A stretch of DNA of 64,000 bases from Rattus norvegicus (GCF_036323735.1 NC_086034.1:72283939-72347938), one strand, 5' to 3'. Shown: positions 33,590-44,924, counted from the stretch's first letter. Numbers and translations: made by a program. Notes: a model not told the origin generated them from the letters alone.

Positions 33590-33830
33590 GTGGTTGTTGT
33601 GACCCAATAAAGTGGAGCAGACCAAGTGTTATTTGTCTTGCCGCTGACCCACCTTATTTGACTCGAGGTCAATTTGCATGACAGAAATATTACCTCGACA
33701 CTCAGAGGTGTGAGGATGTGTACGGAGAGAGAAGCCCAATTGAAAGCCAGGACTAAGCCAGGAATAATTAAAAGCACTGTTTTGAACTCAGTGTGCACAG
33801 TGAATAATTTGCCTACGGCTTGTTGGTATG
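33590..33830. promoter_or_regulatory. Candidate conserved non-coding block
   Basis: Unique: CCCAATAAAGTGGAGC, GTTATTTGTCTTGCC, GGTCAATTTGCATGAC (octamer-like ATTTGCAT), GGAATAATTAAAAGC, GTGAATAATTTGCC. Repeat-free, with POU/homeodomain-like words. Conservation not tested. Confidence 0.35.
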
Positions 33831-34199
33831 GATGTAAAGAGAACTTGTATTCAGAGCCCCCAAACTGCTCTAGACTCAGGCCAAAGGAGGGGAGCTGTGT
33901 GATTTTTCTTCTTCTCCAGTTCTGTTAGACAACACCTCATGTGCACCAGGAAGGCAGCCCTAGGCTAAGGCGCAGCTAGAGGGCCACCTGGGCAAGGCAA
34001 GAAGTGCAGCTCATCACGTCAAAGGCAATCGCTCTCTTCCTAGATAAATCTGCTTCCCTCCTTATGAAATATGGTAAAAGAGCACCACCCTGCCTTTATG
34101 GCCTTCTCCCTCCCAGCATCCCTCACCTTCCTTCTCAGGCCGAGCTCTTTACTCTTACTGTAGTCAGTCTTGCTCATTCTTGACTTCTATAAACATTTT
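33831..34199. other. Unassigned non-coding sequence
   Basis: Nothing recognised. Confidence 0.4.
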
Positions 34200-34365
34200 A
34201 AACCCATCTTCCCTTCCCTGCCTCTCCTTCCCCCTTCTTCTTCCCTCTCCCCTTCTCCCTCTTCCTCCCCCTGACCCTCCCCTTCTTCCTCAAGCATGCC
34301 TCTCTCTCTCTCTCTCTCTCCCTCTCCTTCTCCTTCTCCCTCTCCCTCTTCCTTCCCCCCTCCCC

Positions 34366-34416
<51 letters not shown>
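34200..34416. repeat. Pyrimidine-rich tract followed by (TG)n
   Basis: About 165 bp of CT/CCT/CTTC units, then about 23 TG units from 34371. Proline/leucine-rich and Thr-His frames across it are artefacts. Confidence 0.95.
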
Positions 34417-34996
34417 CCAATCACTGAAGCACCTGAATGACAGAGCTTAGGGATAGAGCGGGAAGCAGGGGAGGAAAACTACCTGGAAGGGATTTTAAGC
34501 TGTCAAGCCCCACCTTTGGAGGTCCCCTGTCAGAAGAGGGCAGAAGAAGCTGCCAGCCACTTCGGCTCCTCTAGCCTTCTTGCTTGGGTCCCCACCGTGA
34601 AGTGGCACCTATTGACTAGAAAGAGCCCTAAGGAGGAACTTCAAAGCCAGGATAGCAGAGTCCAGAAATCCTGACTCATCGAGAGTTTCAGCTAGAAAAG
34701 GTGACCACTTTGGACGTCCTGGAGTGGGAGTATATGAAGCGGAGCCTCGCTCTCTGGTGGGCCTCGATTTCCTCTGAATCGCCATCAGGAACCAATTGCA
34801 TGCCTTGGTGCTTCATGTTCGTGTGGTCTATGGTCACCTGTGGCCTGAGATCACAAACCAGCCCTCAGCTCCTTCTTCTACTATGAATGTTATTTGACTT
34901 ATGTTTTCTCCCAGGTAGAGGGGAAGAAAAATGGCTCACCTGTCCTGTGGTATGTTTTGCTTTAATTGCCCATGGAAGGATTCATGTCCAAGCTTT
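34417..34996. other. Unassigned non-coding sequence
   Basis: Nothing recognised. A weak CTCF-like word (TCAGAAGAGGGCAG) sits at about 34530-34543. Confidence 0.4.
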
Positions 34997-34999
34997 TTT

Positions 35000-35050
<51 letters not shown>

Positions 35051-35054
35051 TTTT
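34997..35054. repeat. (TTTA)n microsatellite
   Basis: About 13 TTTA units. Confidence 0.97.
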
Positions 35055-35924
35055 TCACAGAGAGTCCCTGTCAGGGCTTACCTCAGCCGAAGGATTTTTT
35101 CCCAGCGAAGCCAGAAAATCTGTTCCCTTGGCAGGGGATTGGAGCCATAGCTTGTGACACTCTCCTGGTAAACTTGCCAGACTGTGGGCAGCCAGAATAC
35201 CTGTAGGGGGTGAACATCACATATGTAAACAGAAATTGCTCCCCTATCAGAAGCAGTTGTCACCTCTGAGGAAAGCAAGCCCTGTGACAGGCCGTGTTCG
35301 GGTTCGGTGGCAGGAAGGAGATTTACCGGTGCTTCTTTCTAATGTGTTTTAATAAGAGGCGTGAATACTGAGACGTGAAGGACCGAAGGGCTGCAGCCAG
35401 ACCCTAGGTGCCGAGGAGTCACCGGCAAGAGGTCTCGGGGCCTCTCTAGCTCTCAACATAGAAGCAGATGTTTCTAGCGAGTGAGCATGCCTGTGATGTA
35501 TCAGGTAATTCCAACTCCTACGCCTTCTGATCAGGTAGACATATCACTATTGTTTCCAAACAAACAGTAGACTGGTTCCAGACTCCAGAGGTACCGCAGA
35601 CAGCCCGGAACGGACTCTGAGCGCAGCAGGTCTGCACTGAGTCAGCATCCGCGGTGTGGCCACCTGCTCTGAGCCTGATCCAACAGATCAGATCTGGATT
35701 CCAGGAGTCCTAGGAAAACGTGGACAGGGAAAACAACATGACCGTTGCTTCCTTAGACGAAGGACTGTGGGGCTGATGCGGTGGGAACAGGAGACTGGAT
35801 CCTGTGCCTAGCGTAAGTTTTGGACCATGGTGACAGGTGCCGATGCTGGGGCGGCATCCTGCAAGCCCCTGCTAGGAAAACAGCACATGGTAAAGAATGC
35901 GGCAAACAGGAGCCCAGGGCCCTG
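35055..35924. other. Unassigned non-coding sequence
   Basis: No recognised element. Confidence 0.4.
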
Positions 35925-36050
35925 TTTTAATAACTGTGCGCTGTGGCTGGCGACATCGTTTGAATTTGGAATCTATGTTTGTAAAACAAGGAGAACCTTG
36001 CCTACCTATTAGGGTTCTTCTAATACTGAAAAAGAAAACTATGAGAAAAA
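35925..36050 (+). repeat. MIR SINE relic
   Basis: CTGTGGCTGGCGACATCGTT, TTGAATTTGGAATCTATGTT, TGTAAAACAAGGAGAACCTT and CCTACCTATTAGGGTTCTTC align with the sense MIR order ending in CCTACCTCATAGGGTTGTTG. Followed by an A12 run. Confidence 0.55.
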
Positions 36051-36239
36051 AAAAAAAGGTCCAAAGAATCATCCCAGCCATATAGCACCCCAGATAACTG
36101 CTTATGTTCTGCATCCGAACGTCTAACAACACCCTCTCTTGGGGGTGACCACCATTGTCTAAGGTAGCTTCATTCAATGGCTTTCTAGAGAGATTGGAAT
36201 CTCGGGGCCTAAGTAAAGGGGGAGCAGCATAGACAATGA

Positions 36240-36545
36240 TAATCAGAGGACGAACATCTATGAAAAGATGCCCGGTACTGCGCATCATAGAGAACTACCG
36301 ATTGCCTGCAGTGCACCCACACCACCAAACACTGGTGAGGACCAGAAGTGGTAAGAAGCCTTGTTCCTTGCAAAGGGGCAGGCTTTGTGGGAGATGGGCT
36401 GGTAACTGCTTACAGTGTGAGTCCAAGACACTTATCAGCTGTTATTAAAAACTTACATCCGCACGAAAACCTGTGTGTGACTGCTTCTAACAGCTTCCCT
36501 GTAACTTCCCAAGTGCAGAAGCATTTCAGTAGCTGATAGGAGAAA
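36240..36545 (+). mobile_element. L1 ORF2 3'-end relic
   Basis: CATCTATGAAAAGATGCCC, AGAACTACCGATTGCC, ACCACCAAACACTGGTGAGG, TTAAAAACTTACATCCGCAC, GAAAACCTGTGTGTGACTGC and CAAGTGCAGAAGC follow the end of L1 ORF2 and its 3' flank. Highly diverged, in sense. Confidence 0.55.
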
Positions 36546-36939
36546 CTGAGTTAACATGGCACAGAAAGTATAGAAATTAAATGCATAGCACTAAGTCTGG
36601 GAAAACCAGCAGCTTGTGAGGAACCAGGGATAGAACATTCTGGAAAGAGTTGTTGCCTATGGGTGCAACATCCTTACCAAAAAAAGTTTAAAAAAATAAC
36701 ATCCTTAGAATGAGCACTGCCCATAAACTGTAGAGCTAGTTTCAGTCGACGGTGGATGGTTTAGGGTTAGAGAGCAGAGATGGTTGAAGTGAATGTGAGT
36801 TACACACTTGCCTTAATAATCTAGCGTCAATATCAGTCATCAAATTTCACAAATGCACTGCATTGGTGCAAGGCATGGGGACTAGGGGAGGGGTTAGGTG
36901 GCACATGGGTATTCTCAGTTCTTTTTGGTCATATACATC
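36546..36939. other. Unassigned non-coding sequence
   Basis: Nothing recognised. Confidence 0.4.
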
Positions 36940-37485
36940 ACACACACACACACACACATACACACATACACATCATACACATATACATCATATATACATC
37001 ATATATACATACATCATGTTCACATACACACACATATATACATACGCATCATATATATATATCAAATACACAATATATACACATACATCATATACACAAA
37101 CATCATATACATGTGCATGTACATGTATATCACACACATATATCATATACATATACATCATATACACACACTTCATATACACATATATTATATACACATA
37201 CATTACACATATATCATATACACATACACATATACACATATACACACATATCATGTACATATACATCATATACACATGTATACACATACATCATATACAC
37301 ATACATCATATACATTACATCATATACACATATATCATATATACATACATTACATACACGTACATCATATACACATACATTACATATGCATACATCATAT
37401 ACATATACACCATGTACACATACATCATATACATATACATCATATACATGTGCATGTACATGTACATCATACACATACATATACA
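36940..37485. repeat. CA/TA-rich array with CATCATATACACATA units
   Basis: About 545 bp built of imperfect CATCATATACACATA units, interspersed with CATGTGCATGTACATG and TACATTACA variants. It is bordered by a short (CA)n on the left. It yields six overlapping Tyr/His/Thr/Ile frames up to 243 codons, none a gene. Confidence 0.95.
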
Positions 37486-37890
37486 TTTTCGGTCATTACT
37501 ATACATATATTACTTGTATATATTCATAAACCTAGAACTTTCTTTTAAAAGTCTATTAAAAAACAAAGACCAGCAACATCAAAACCAAACATAGGCAGAG
37601 CCTCATTGTGTGGAGCAGTAGCAAGGACCCGGCTGGCTCTGTTGCAGATGGCACTCGGATTTCAGGGTCCAGGTGGCAGGAGGCCTGAAGGTACAGGAGA
37701 AAATTAGGTGGTCAGGAAAGAAAGTGTTGCCTGCAAAGCTAGGTCTCAGGTGAGTCAGAGACATGGATGTTTTTAGTGTTGAGGGTTAGATGAAGTTCTG
37801 ATCTCTGAATCCAGCTCCCCCTGCATCTTCTCATCCCTGGAGCCAAGACTTGAAGACTTAACTCTAAACTATTACCAGGCTCATGGATAT
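37486..37890. other. Unassigned non-coding sequence
   Basis: Nothing recognised. Confidence 0.4.
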
Positions 37891-38070
37891 GAGAGGAAGA
37901 AAGGAAGAAAGGGAGAGATTACAAGAAGGGGGAGAGGCAGGGAAAGGGGGAGGGAGGGGGAAGAGAGAGAGGGAGGGAGGGGGGAAGGAGGGGAGGAGGG
38001 GGAGGAGGAAGAGGCGGAGAACAGGGAACAGTTGGAGAGGGAGAGGGAGGAAGCAGAGGGGAGGAAGAAA
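37891..38070. repeat. Purine-rich (GGAGA/GGGA)n tract
   Basis: About 180 bp almost pure A/G on the plus strand, with GGGAGG, GGGAAAG and GAGGA units. Arg/Glu/Gly and Ser/Pro/Leu frames are artefacts. Confidence 0.95.
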
Positions 38071-38639
38071 TTAAGGACGAATTTACTGCTTGATTTTGCT
38101 TGCTTTGCTGTAGCCACCTGGAGAGGAGAACTGCTCACATCTGCCTGCAGTGGCTAGCCTGAGCTCCCAAACTCTATTACTGTTGTAAACCTGTCTCCCT
38201 TAAAACAATGTTACTTGGCAAATGTATCATAAACGTCAAGGTCCTGAGGAATGGGTACAATGTTCAGAGCTGTCCCAGCTCACTTTTCTCTGGTGTTGGG
38301 TGACAGATGTGTTTCCTGATGTCATCCTCTAATTGACTCCAGTAACAGAGTCTTTTCTCGAGTAGCATCGACTGTCACCAGGTTAAAAGCTTATTTTCGC
38401 GGAACTTTGTGTCATTGTTAATATAAAGTTTCAATGGTTTTGAAAAGTTGGATAACCTGGGCGTGGGAGCTGGAGTAGAACAGTAAGTGGGGTCCACAAG
38501 TCTAATGCCAGCCTCTCAAAAGGAGGAAAGCAAGTGGTGTGAATGGAGGATGAAGCCACCTCATTCCCCCAGAGGGGCCATTGCCTCAGAGTTAAAGCGC
38601 TACAACTGAGATGTTTTCTTTCATTCAAAATCTGAGCCT
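38071..38639. other. Unassigned non-coding sequence
   Basis: Nothing recognised. Confidence 0.4.
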
Positions 38640-38762
38640 GTTATATTTGAGGTTAGGTTCCACGATACAGACCAGTCTGGTCTTGAACTTGTGTTCTTCC
38701 TACTTCAACCTCCGAGTGCTGGGGTTACAAGTACATACCACTACACCTAGTATGCCCTGATA
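38640..38762 (-). repeat. B1/B4-type SINE (antisense)
   Basis: GACCAGTCTGGTCTTGAACT, TTCCTACTTCAACCTCCGAG, TGCTGGGGTTACAAGTACAT and ACCACTACACCTAGTATGCC follow the antisense B1 order. Old copy. Confidence 0.75.
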
Positions 38763-38782
38763 TTTTTTTGAGTTGTTCTTTG

Positions 38783-38816
38783 TTGTTTGTTTGTTTGATT
38801 GATTGATTGATTGATT
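38783..38816. repeat. (TTTG)n/(TTGA)n microsatellite
   Basis: Three TTTG units then five TTGA units. Confidence 0.9.
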
Positions 38817-39029
38817 TTACATTCAGAGTTCTTTGCTATAATTAGAAATTTCTTCCCTCTATCTACTCAGAGAGGCAAAGCTGAGGGCCAGAAGTACAGT
38901 AGTGGCTGTAACACTGTGAGACAATAACGGCAGAAGGCGGACTGGAGACGAGCCCGTGGGAGAGGAGGAATTCCCCGATGCCTAGTCTGCCCTTGACTCT
39001 CCACAGCTGCCCTTCATTTAAAAGGCACC

Positions 39030-39215
39030 AAAACAGAAACCTCAGGAAATAGAAGGATAAACAACTACCACTGGACTTAATCCATTATCTAATGGGCACC
39101 GCTGGGGAGCTCTTTCTAATTGGGCCTATTTTAGAGGCTTGAGAGAGGAGTCTGTTGACAGAAGCCTAAAGCAGCCATCACTCAAACCTGAGCCAAATAA
39201 AATAAAAATAGGGAG
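39030..39215. promoter_or_regulatory. Candidate conserved non-coding block
   Basis: Unique: GGACTTAATCCATTATCTAATGG, CTTTCTAATTGGGCC, CTATTTTAGAGGC, AAATAAAATAAAAATAGGG. Paired TAAT(CC) words recall paired-type homeodomain sites. Conservation not tested. Confidence 0.4.
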
Positions 39216-40059
39216 AAATAAATAAATAAGAGGGATTCAGCCAAAAATAGGGGAATGGAAGGGAGGAAAGGAGAAGAAAGAAAGGGAGCACACATTACCA
39301 ACCAATAAACCCAATAATCCATTAGCAACCAAGGTTGCTGCATAATACAGTGCTTCCCTGGTGCTATAATTTATACTGCAGACTAGAGAATAGACATGGT
39401 TATTAGACTGAGGGCTACTGGATGACACATGATGCATGACCGTGCGGCATTGATCTTCACACAACAGGAAGGTGTCTAGACCGGGAGATGTATGGCTGTG
39501 CGATTCGGAGCAGGGCATATTTCACAGGAGGCCTAATGGAGTGGTGGAGCCGTGATGGATGGGCTCGCCCAGTTTCAGTAGCAGAGCAGTTATAGCTGTG
39601 CTAATGCCTGACCTCTCCTGAGCCACTTGTCCTTCATGCAGTCACGGTGACCTCATCTAAAGGGACAGAAAACGAGATGGGGAGCTGGAAGAAGATGGAG
39701 AGAGGTGAGGCCTTGGGGTGGGGGGTGGGGGTTGAGGAAGAGAGGGTTGTTCTGAGGGAAGCAGACAAGGGTGCAGTATAGAAAGAATTGAGAAGAAGAG
39801 GAAGGAAGGAAGAGGGGAGGCAAGAATCAGGTGAGAGGCACCCTACCTTCCAGATACAAAGCAATGTGTTGACAAAGTAAAGAAAGGGCTCTCCATATTT
39901 CTCTCAGCCCCACCCCAAGTCAGCAGCACTGGGTAGCCCAGGGTGGCAGTTATGAAAAGCCTGGGAGGGGGCTCTCTCTACTGTGCAGTAGACCTCCATT
40001 CCCAGAGGAGAGACTCAAGGAAGGGGTGAAACACCGAGCCAGGTCTTGTGCTAATGGAG
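39216..40059. other. Unassigned sequence, purine-rich in places
   Basis: 39660-39830 is purine-rich (GGGGTGGGGGGTGGGGG and GAAGGAAGGAAG words). The rest (for example 39300-39620) is unique and could extend the neighbouring regulatory blocks. No exon. Confidence 0.4.
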
Positions 40060-40235
40060 TGAGGAGATTCTGTGAGCGGCTCTGAGTAATCCACATCGAT
40101 TATGCAATAAGGCTGCTGAGAGAGAACCGGTCTTCCTCCCTACACCCGCACTCTGTTAGACCATGCTTAATGCATCCTAATGACACTCTTGATCATTCCT
40201 GGGAAAATTAATGATTCATGATTCAGCCAATCCAG
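40060..40235. promoter_or_regulatory. Candidate conserved non-coding block
   Basis: Unique: AGTAATCCACATCGATTATGC, GACCATGCTTAATGCATCCTAATGAC, GAAAATTAATGATTCATGATTC. Dense TAAT, ATTA and TGATTC words. Conservation not tested. Confidence 0.4.
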
Positions 40236-40964
40236 ACCTACCCAGCTCCCCCTTCCTCCCCTCCCCTCTCACCCTCCCTTCCTCCCTTCCTACCACCCTC
40301 ATAAATTTTTCTCCCTCTATGTCAGTGTTGTGAGATAGGCAGGACGCAAATCTTACCCCTTAGCTGGTATTTGACTAAGCAAAAGCCATGCATCTCTCTT
40401 CAGGCTTCGTTTCTGTGCTTCCCATCACGTCTATGTCCTTCTAATTTTGAGATGACCAGCTAGATATGGTGACGACTTAGGTAACTTCTAACAGGGTCCC
40501 CTGAGGATCAGAGGAAAGTGTCAGAGATACTCATATCTCTTTAGACTTTCCCAGGGCCACCCAGCCACCTTCCAGACATAGTAATCAGTTCACTCAGTAA
40601 AAGATAAGCGTGTTCCTTCTTAAATCCAGTAAGATCTTCCCAGGTTAATATGCTACTCTGTGGGGGTTCTCAACTCTAAAAGAATCAGTTCAAGTGGCAT
40701 GTGGATGCCTCGATAGGGTACAAAGGATTTTTACTGCTAAAAACTCTTGGAGACATTGGTTTGGGAAATCTGTAGCGAGTATACATTTATTTCCCATAAT
40801 TACGGAGGATGCAGGGCTCAAGGCCGAGGTGTTGAATGTCTGCATCTGCTTCCAAGATGGCGTCTCGTTACATCCTCCAGAGGGAAGACTACTACAAAAG
40901 GGACAAAGACTGCTTAAATCCTCTTTGTGTTTCTCTTATCTGGTTTTTGTTTTGTTTTTGTTTT
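40236..40964. other. Unassigned non-coding sequence
   Basis: Begins with a C/T-rich stretch (40245-40320). No exon or clear transposon. Confidence 0.4.
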
Positions 40965-41166
40965 GTGTGTGTGTATGTATTTTTTGCCTACAAGTTTCTG
41001 TGCACCATGTACACGCAATGCTGGAGGAGGCCAGAAGAGGGCATCAGATCCCCAGGAACTATAGTTACAAACAGTTGTGAGACGTTATGTGAGTGCTGGG
41101 AATTGAACCAGGGTCCTCTACCAGAGCACTCAGTGCTCTTAACCGAGGATCCATCTCTCCAGCCCC
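40965..41166 (-). mobile_element. B2 SINE (antisense) with CTCF-like core
   Basis: The plus strand runs from a TGTGTGTGTATGTATTTTTTG start, through CCAGAAGAGGGCATCAGATC, GTGAGTGCTGGGAATTGAAC and CAGTGCTCTTAACCGAGGAT, to TCCATCTCTCCAGCCCC. That is the full reverse complement of B2. CCAGAAGAGGGCAT at 41031-41044 is the B2-borne CTCF-like motif, plus orientation. Confidence 0.93.
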
Positions 41167-41599
41167 TTGATGGCTCTTTAATAGGGTCTCCTATTTGGGA
41201 AAAAAAAGGAACCTTTGTGCCCTAACCACTTCTTGATGGTCTCACCTTAAGGCCATTCCATGGTCAGCATCTGGATTTTTAAGTGGACACCACGTTCCAA
41301 TTCTAGCAGCTATGTAGGATCTATCACGGTATCGGAGAGCTGGCAGAGACGACTGCTAGGGTATGCAAACATTTTATAAAGAGCCTGAAATAAGCTGAGC
41401 CCATATAAGAATAAATGAATAAAACAAATGTACAATTTTGGCATCTTAAGAAGGCAAACATTAAACAGAATGCCATAGAACAGATGTATTCCAAAAAGCA
41501 ATTCATACTGCTGGAAGAAGGAGACCCCGTTTCTATATACCGGATCTGCCGCTATATTGAAGAAGTGACACGCACAGTTTAATTTAAGCAACAATACAG
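41167..41599. other. Unassigned non-coding sequence
   Basis: No recognised element. Minus frames of 94 and 60 codons here overlap in different frames. Confidence 0.4.
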
Positions 41600-42420
41600 T
41601 GTGATAGTGGACTGGATAGTTTTATGTCAACCTGACACAGCCTAAAGTCATCTGAGAAGAGGGACCCTCAATTGAGAAAAATCCTCTCTCTTAGGATCTG
41701 TCTGGAGAGCATTTTTTTTCCTTTTTCTTTTTTTTTTTCCCCCTTTTAACCCAGTTGCTAGAACAAGAACTCTACTAAAATGAGCAATAGGATTGAAAGG
41801 AGCTAAAGGATCTACGATGCTTCCCATAACATCTATTCCAGTCATATCAGGCAAGCTTTTTGTGAAAATTCCCTTAATCTAATGTTGTAAATCATAAATC
41901 GTTGGAGAAGAATTAGGGTGGCCCAACAACCTTTTCCCAGTCATACTTGCTCAAGGTTTAAACAAGATGGAGCATTCCAATCACGTTTAAATTGTATTTA
42001 TTCCTTTGATATCTCTAGATGATCTCCGAGCAGTATTACAGCCTGTCTCAGACTGGCTATTCCAGTGACTGTTTCACTATTTCATTCTGTTGAGTCCAAT
42101 TTCCACAGAATGTTTATGTGCAGGGACTATTCTGGGATCAGCGGAGTTGAGCCCAGCCCATTGTGGGTGGTTCCAGCCTTGGGCTGGTGGTCCTGGATGG
42201 TCAAGCTGAACAAGCTAGGAGAAGCAAGCCAGTAAGCTGCACTCCCATGACTTCTGTATCTGCTCCTGCCTCCAGGTTCCTGCCCTGCTAGATTTCCTGT
42301 CCTGACTTCCTTCAGTAACAGAGAGCAATATGGAAGTATAAGCAGAATAAACCGTTTTCTCCCCAATGTGCTTTCTGGTCACAATGTTTCATCACAGCAT
42401 AGAAACCCCAAAGTAGTAGA
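41600..42420 (+). mobile_element. Rodent LTR (sense) interrupted by a retroviral fragment
   Basis: Left part: TGTGATAGTGGACTGG, TTTTATGTCAACCTGACACA, GTCATCTGAGAAGAGGGACC. Right part resumes at about 42149 with GCCCAGCCCATTGTGGGTGG, GGGCTGGTGGTCCTGG, CTCCTGCCTCCAGGTTCCTG, AATAAA at 42346-42351 and ATGTTTCATCACAGCATAG. Same family as 6483-6886 and 52205-52742. The centre (41715-42148) is foreign. Confidence 0.75.
41715..42148 (-). mobile_element. Endogenous retrovirus env-like fragment inside the LTR (antisense)
   Basis: The insert begins on the plus strand with a T-rich run, which would be a poly(A)-like 3' end on the minus strand. The minus strand then reads a protein-like stretch (about 41750-41945) containing IFTKSLPDMTGIDVMGS and a preceding leucine/asparagine-rich segment. 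It resembles the ectodomain end of a betaretrovirus-type envelope transmembrane subunit. At least one stop codon and frame damage are present, so it is inactive. The assignment rests on overall look, not a search. Confidence 0.45.
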
Positions 42421-43074
42421 GATCACTGGTCCCCTTAGAACCAGTGGGAACACTGGGTCTCAGAGAAGAGAGAGAAGCCCCTGTGACGGGACAGGGGCAA
42501 AGTAAGAATGTGTTCTGATTTTATGCCCATAAAAATCACGCACAAACTGAGAAAGCTGCTCCTGCCACACATAGGAATGAAATCTTGGTGGGCTGAGTGT
42601 AGAAATGAAGTGCTAAGTCAAAATAACAACGATATAACGAAAGCTCATTTGCATCGGGTTACATCAAACACAGTCTTTAGAGGCTTTGCCTCCGCCCAAG
42701 AAAGAGGAATGTAGGTAAATTTCAAACTCTTACCCGGAACTACTGAGAAATTAGACAAAATATACACAAAAGTGGGTCTCAGGGTACGGACTCCTGAGAT
42801 GAAGGAAACACTAATGATGTGGATCCTGGCCTTGCCTAGACATGTTGCCCAGATGATGTTGCTAATTTAGAGTGCTGAGGGGTGGAATGGTTGATTTTAG
42901 GTGCCACCCAAACTAAGCTACAGGGTGCCCAGACTTAGCAGCAATTCTGAGTGTGTCATCGAAGGTGTAAGCATGAAGCAATTGAATCACTGGTCTCTGT
43001 AAACAGCGTTCGTCCCCATGAAGATAAAAGGATAAAGGGAGAAGGAAGTCTGCACTGCTGTGTGAACCATTAGA
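42421..43074. other. Unassigned sequence, may contain more worn L1
   Basis: 42421-42950 shows nothing clear. 42950-43074 may be the upstream continuation of the L1 relic that is certain from 43075. Confidence 0.4.
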
Positions 43075-43435
43075 CCCTGAATGGAAATCAGCAAGAAAGG
43101 CCTTAAAAATGAAAACACAGTTACACTCGACCCAGCTCTGCCATCCTGGGTATATCCACAAAGGAGTTAGTGCATTATGGAGACGCAGCCATGATTACTG
43201 CTACACAGTGTACAGTAACCAAATTCTAGAATCTTCCTAGGTGTGTATCAACATATGAATGTATATGCAAGTGTGGTACACGGACACAAATGAGTTTTAT
43301 TTGTCCATAAGAAATGAAATGATGTCATCTTAAGGGAAATAGATGGAATTTGAACTTCTTCTTGAGGATAATAAGCCAGAGTCAGAAAAAAGACCACATT
43401 CTTCCTTCATATGCATAACTCAGACTGGATGTACA
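43075..43435 (+). mobile_element. L1 ORF2 3'-end relic
   Basis: TGGAAATCAGCAAGAAAGGC, GACCCAGCTCTGCCATCCTGG, GTATATCCACAAAGGAGTTA, GTGTGTATCAACATATGAAT, GTGGTACACGGACACAAATG, GTTTTATTTGTCCATAAG, AAATGAAATGATGTCATCTT and ATAAGCCAGAGTCAGAAAA lie in the exact order of the C-terminal part of L1 ORF2. Frame is broken. Followed by a (GATA)n tract. Confidence 0.8.
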
Positions 43436-43437
43436 GA

Positions 43438-43462
43438 CGATAGATAGATAGATAGATAGATG

Positions 43463-43504
<42 letters not shown>

Positions 43505-43506
43505 CA
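43438..43506. repeat. (GATA)n microsatellite
   Basis: About 16 GATA units with one GGATA interruption and terminal GACA. Confidence 0.97.
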
Positions 43507-44429
43507 GACAAAATGGGAATACAAAAGAAAGTATTTGGAAAAAGATAATATGCCAGGAGGAGAGGAAGATAAACAAGAAATTATAATTGAGAGGTGAATA
43601 AGAGAAAGGATTCAGTGTACACACATGAAAAGGTCATAATGAAACCCACCATTTTTATAATAAATATATGCTAATATTTTAAATACTCTGTATCCATGAG
43701 AATTATCTTTCTGTAGGATTATTTTCTTGTCTTTCCTTCCTACTCGTAGTATCATGGTAATAATTGCCTTATACCAGAGTCAGAAGTTTCCCATCCTATT
43801 TGGGCTCCAGAGGAAGATCAGACATACTTCCTTTTCTCTCTCTCTTAAAGCATAGTTGGTTGAATTGACTGCTGAAATCATCCAGAAATGGAGACTGCTT
43901 TTAACAAGTCCTGGTTATTGGCTCAACTTCTTCAACAGACACTATTTTTACAAACAATATAACAGTTTAAGATATCCTTTGATTTACAGACGATCACAAA
44001 GACAGCATCAATTTTTCTGTGTATTTCACACACGCAGTTTTTCTTTTCATTATCATCTCTCATTAGTTCAGTATATTAGCCCCAGCTGATGAAACAAGCT
44101 TACACTTCACCCAGGTGTCCTGTTTTTCCCTAATCCCACTTGTTTCCAGAGCACACTACATACATCACTATACATTGTTACATTTGCCTGAGTATCTCTG
44201 AGTATCTTTTAATGCAATTGCAAATGATTCAGTGTTTCAATTTCAGGTTCCGACCACTCAGCTCGACTACCACGGAGAGCAGTGGCCTTTGTATATTAGG
44301 CTTGTGTCCTACAACCTAGTTAGACTTATCTATCGGTTGTTTGTTAGAGTGGGTGGATTTGGGGCATTATCTCCATGGAGAATTATTTCTTCTGTGAACA
44401 AAGGCAGTTTCATCTCATCTCTCTGGCAC
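43507..44429. other. Unassigned AT-rich sequence
   Basis: No clear repeat family or exon. 43850-44090 is unique AT-rich DNA. Confidence 0.4.
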
Positions 44430-44453
44430 CTCTCTCTCTCTCTCTCTCTCTCT
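44430..44453. repeat. (CT)n microsatellite
   Basis: About 11 CT units. Confidence 0.93.
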
Positions 44454-44924
44454 AATTTATTGAGTGAGGCCTACTCTCATGAAGCAGGGCAGTCTAATTT
44501 CTCAAAAATTGCTGAAATAAATGCAAATCTCATTCAGAAACTCTTTCCAAGTTGGCATATAAAATTAATCGTTGACCACTCACCACATACCATTTATCAA
44601 CATGATACCATGACGCCTGCCAGTCTGACTGACTATAATGGAATCATAAACTTAAGCAGCACATATTCCTTATGAAGCTAAAAGCTGATGAGTTCACAAT
44701 CGAGGTGCTCTCACGAGCGTTTCTGTGCACCCTCTTTTTTTCCTTGCTTCTGACTGGACGTGACAGAGAAAGACAATGCTACGGTGTGTTCCCCTTTTCT
44801 TCTTGAAGTACCAACCCTAAAGCCTGTACAGGGTTAAATGCCTGAGTTTGCCAATTCCCAATTCACAGACTGAAACTCTAAGCTCCATGCAATGGTCAGA
44901 AGGAGAGGCTTAGGGGAAATTATT
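44454..44924. other. Unassigned non-coding sequence
   Basis: Nothing recognised. The 147-codon frame at 44232-44675 spans the CT run and has no family resemblance. Confidence 0.4.

Noticed and set aside
36940..37485. CRISPR-like regular repeat
   Set aside because: Units abut one another with no unique spacers; eukaryotic simple repeat.
36863..37594. 243-codon plus frame and overlapping 216/138/99/90-codon frames
   Set aside because: They read the CA/TA array in several frames and both strands; composition is only Tyr, His, Thr, Ile, Cys, Val.
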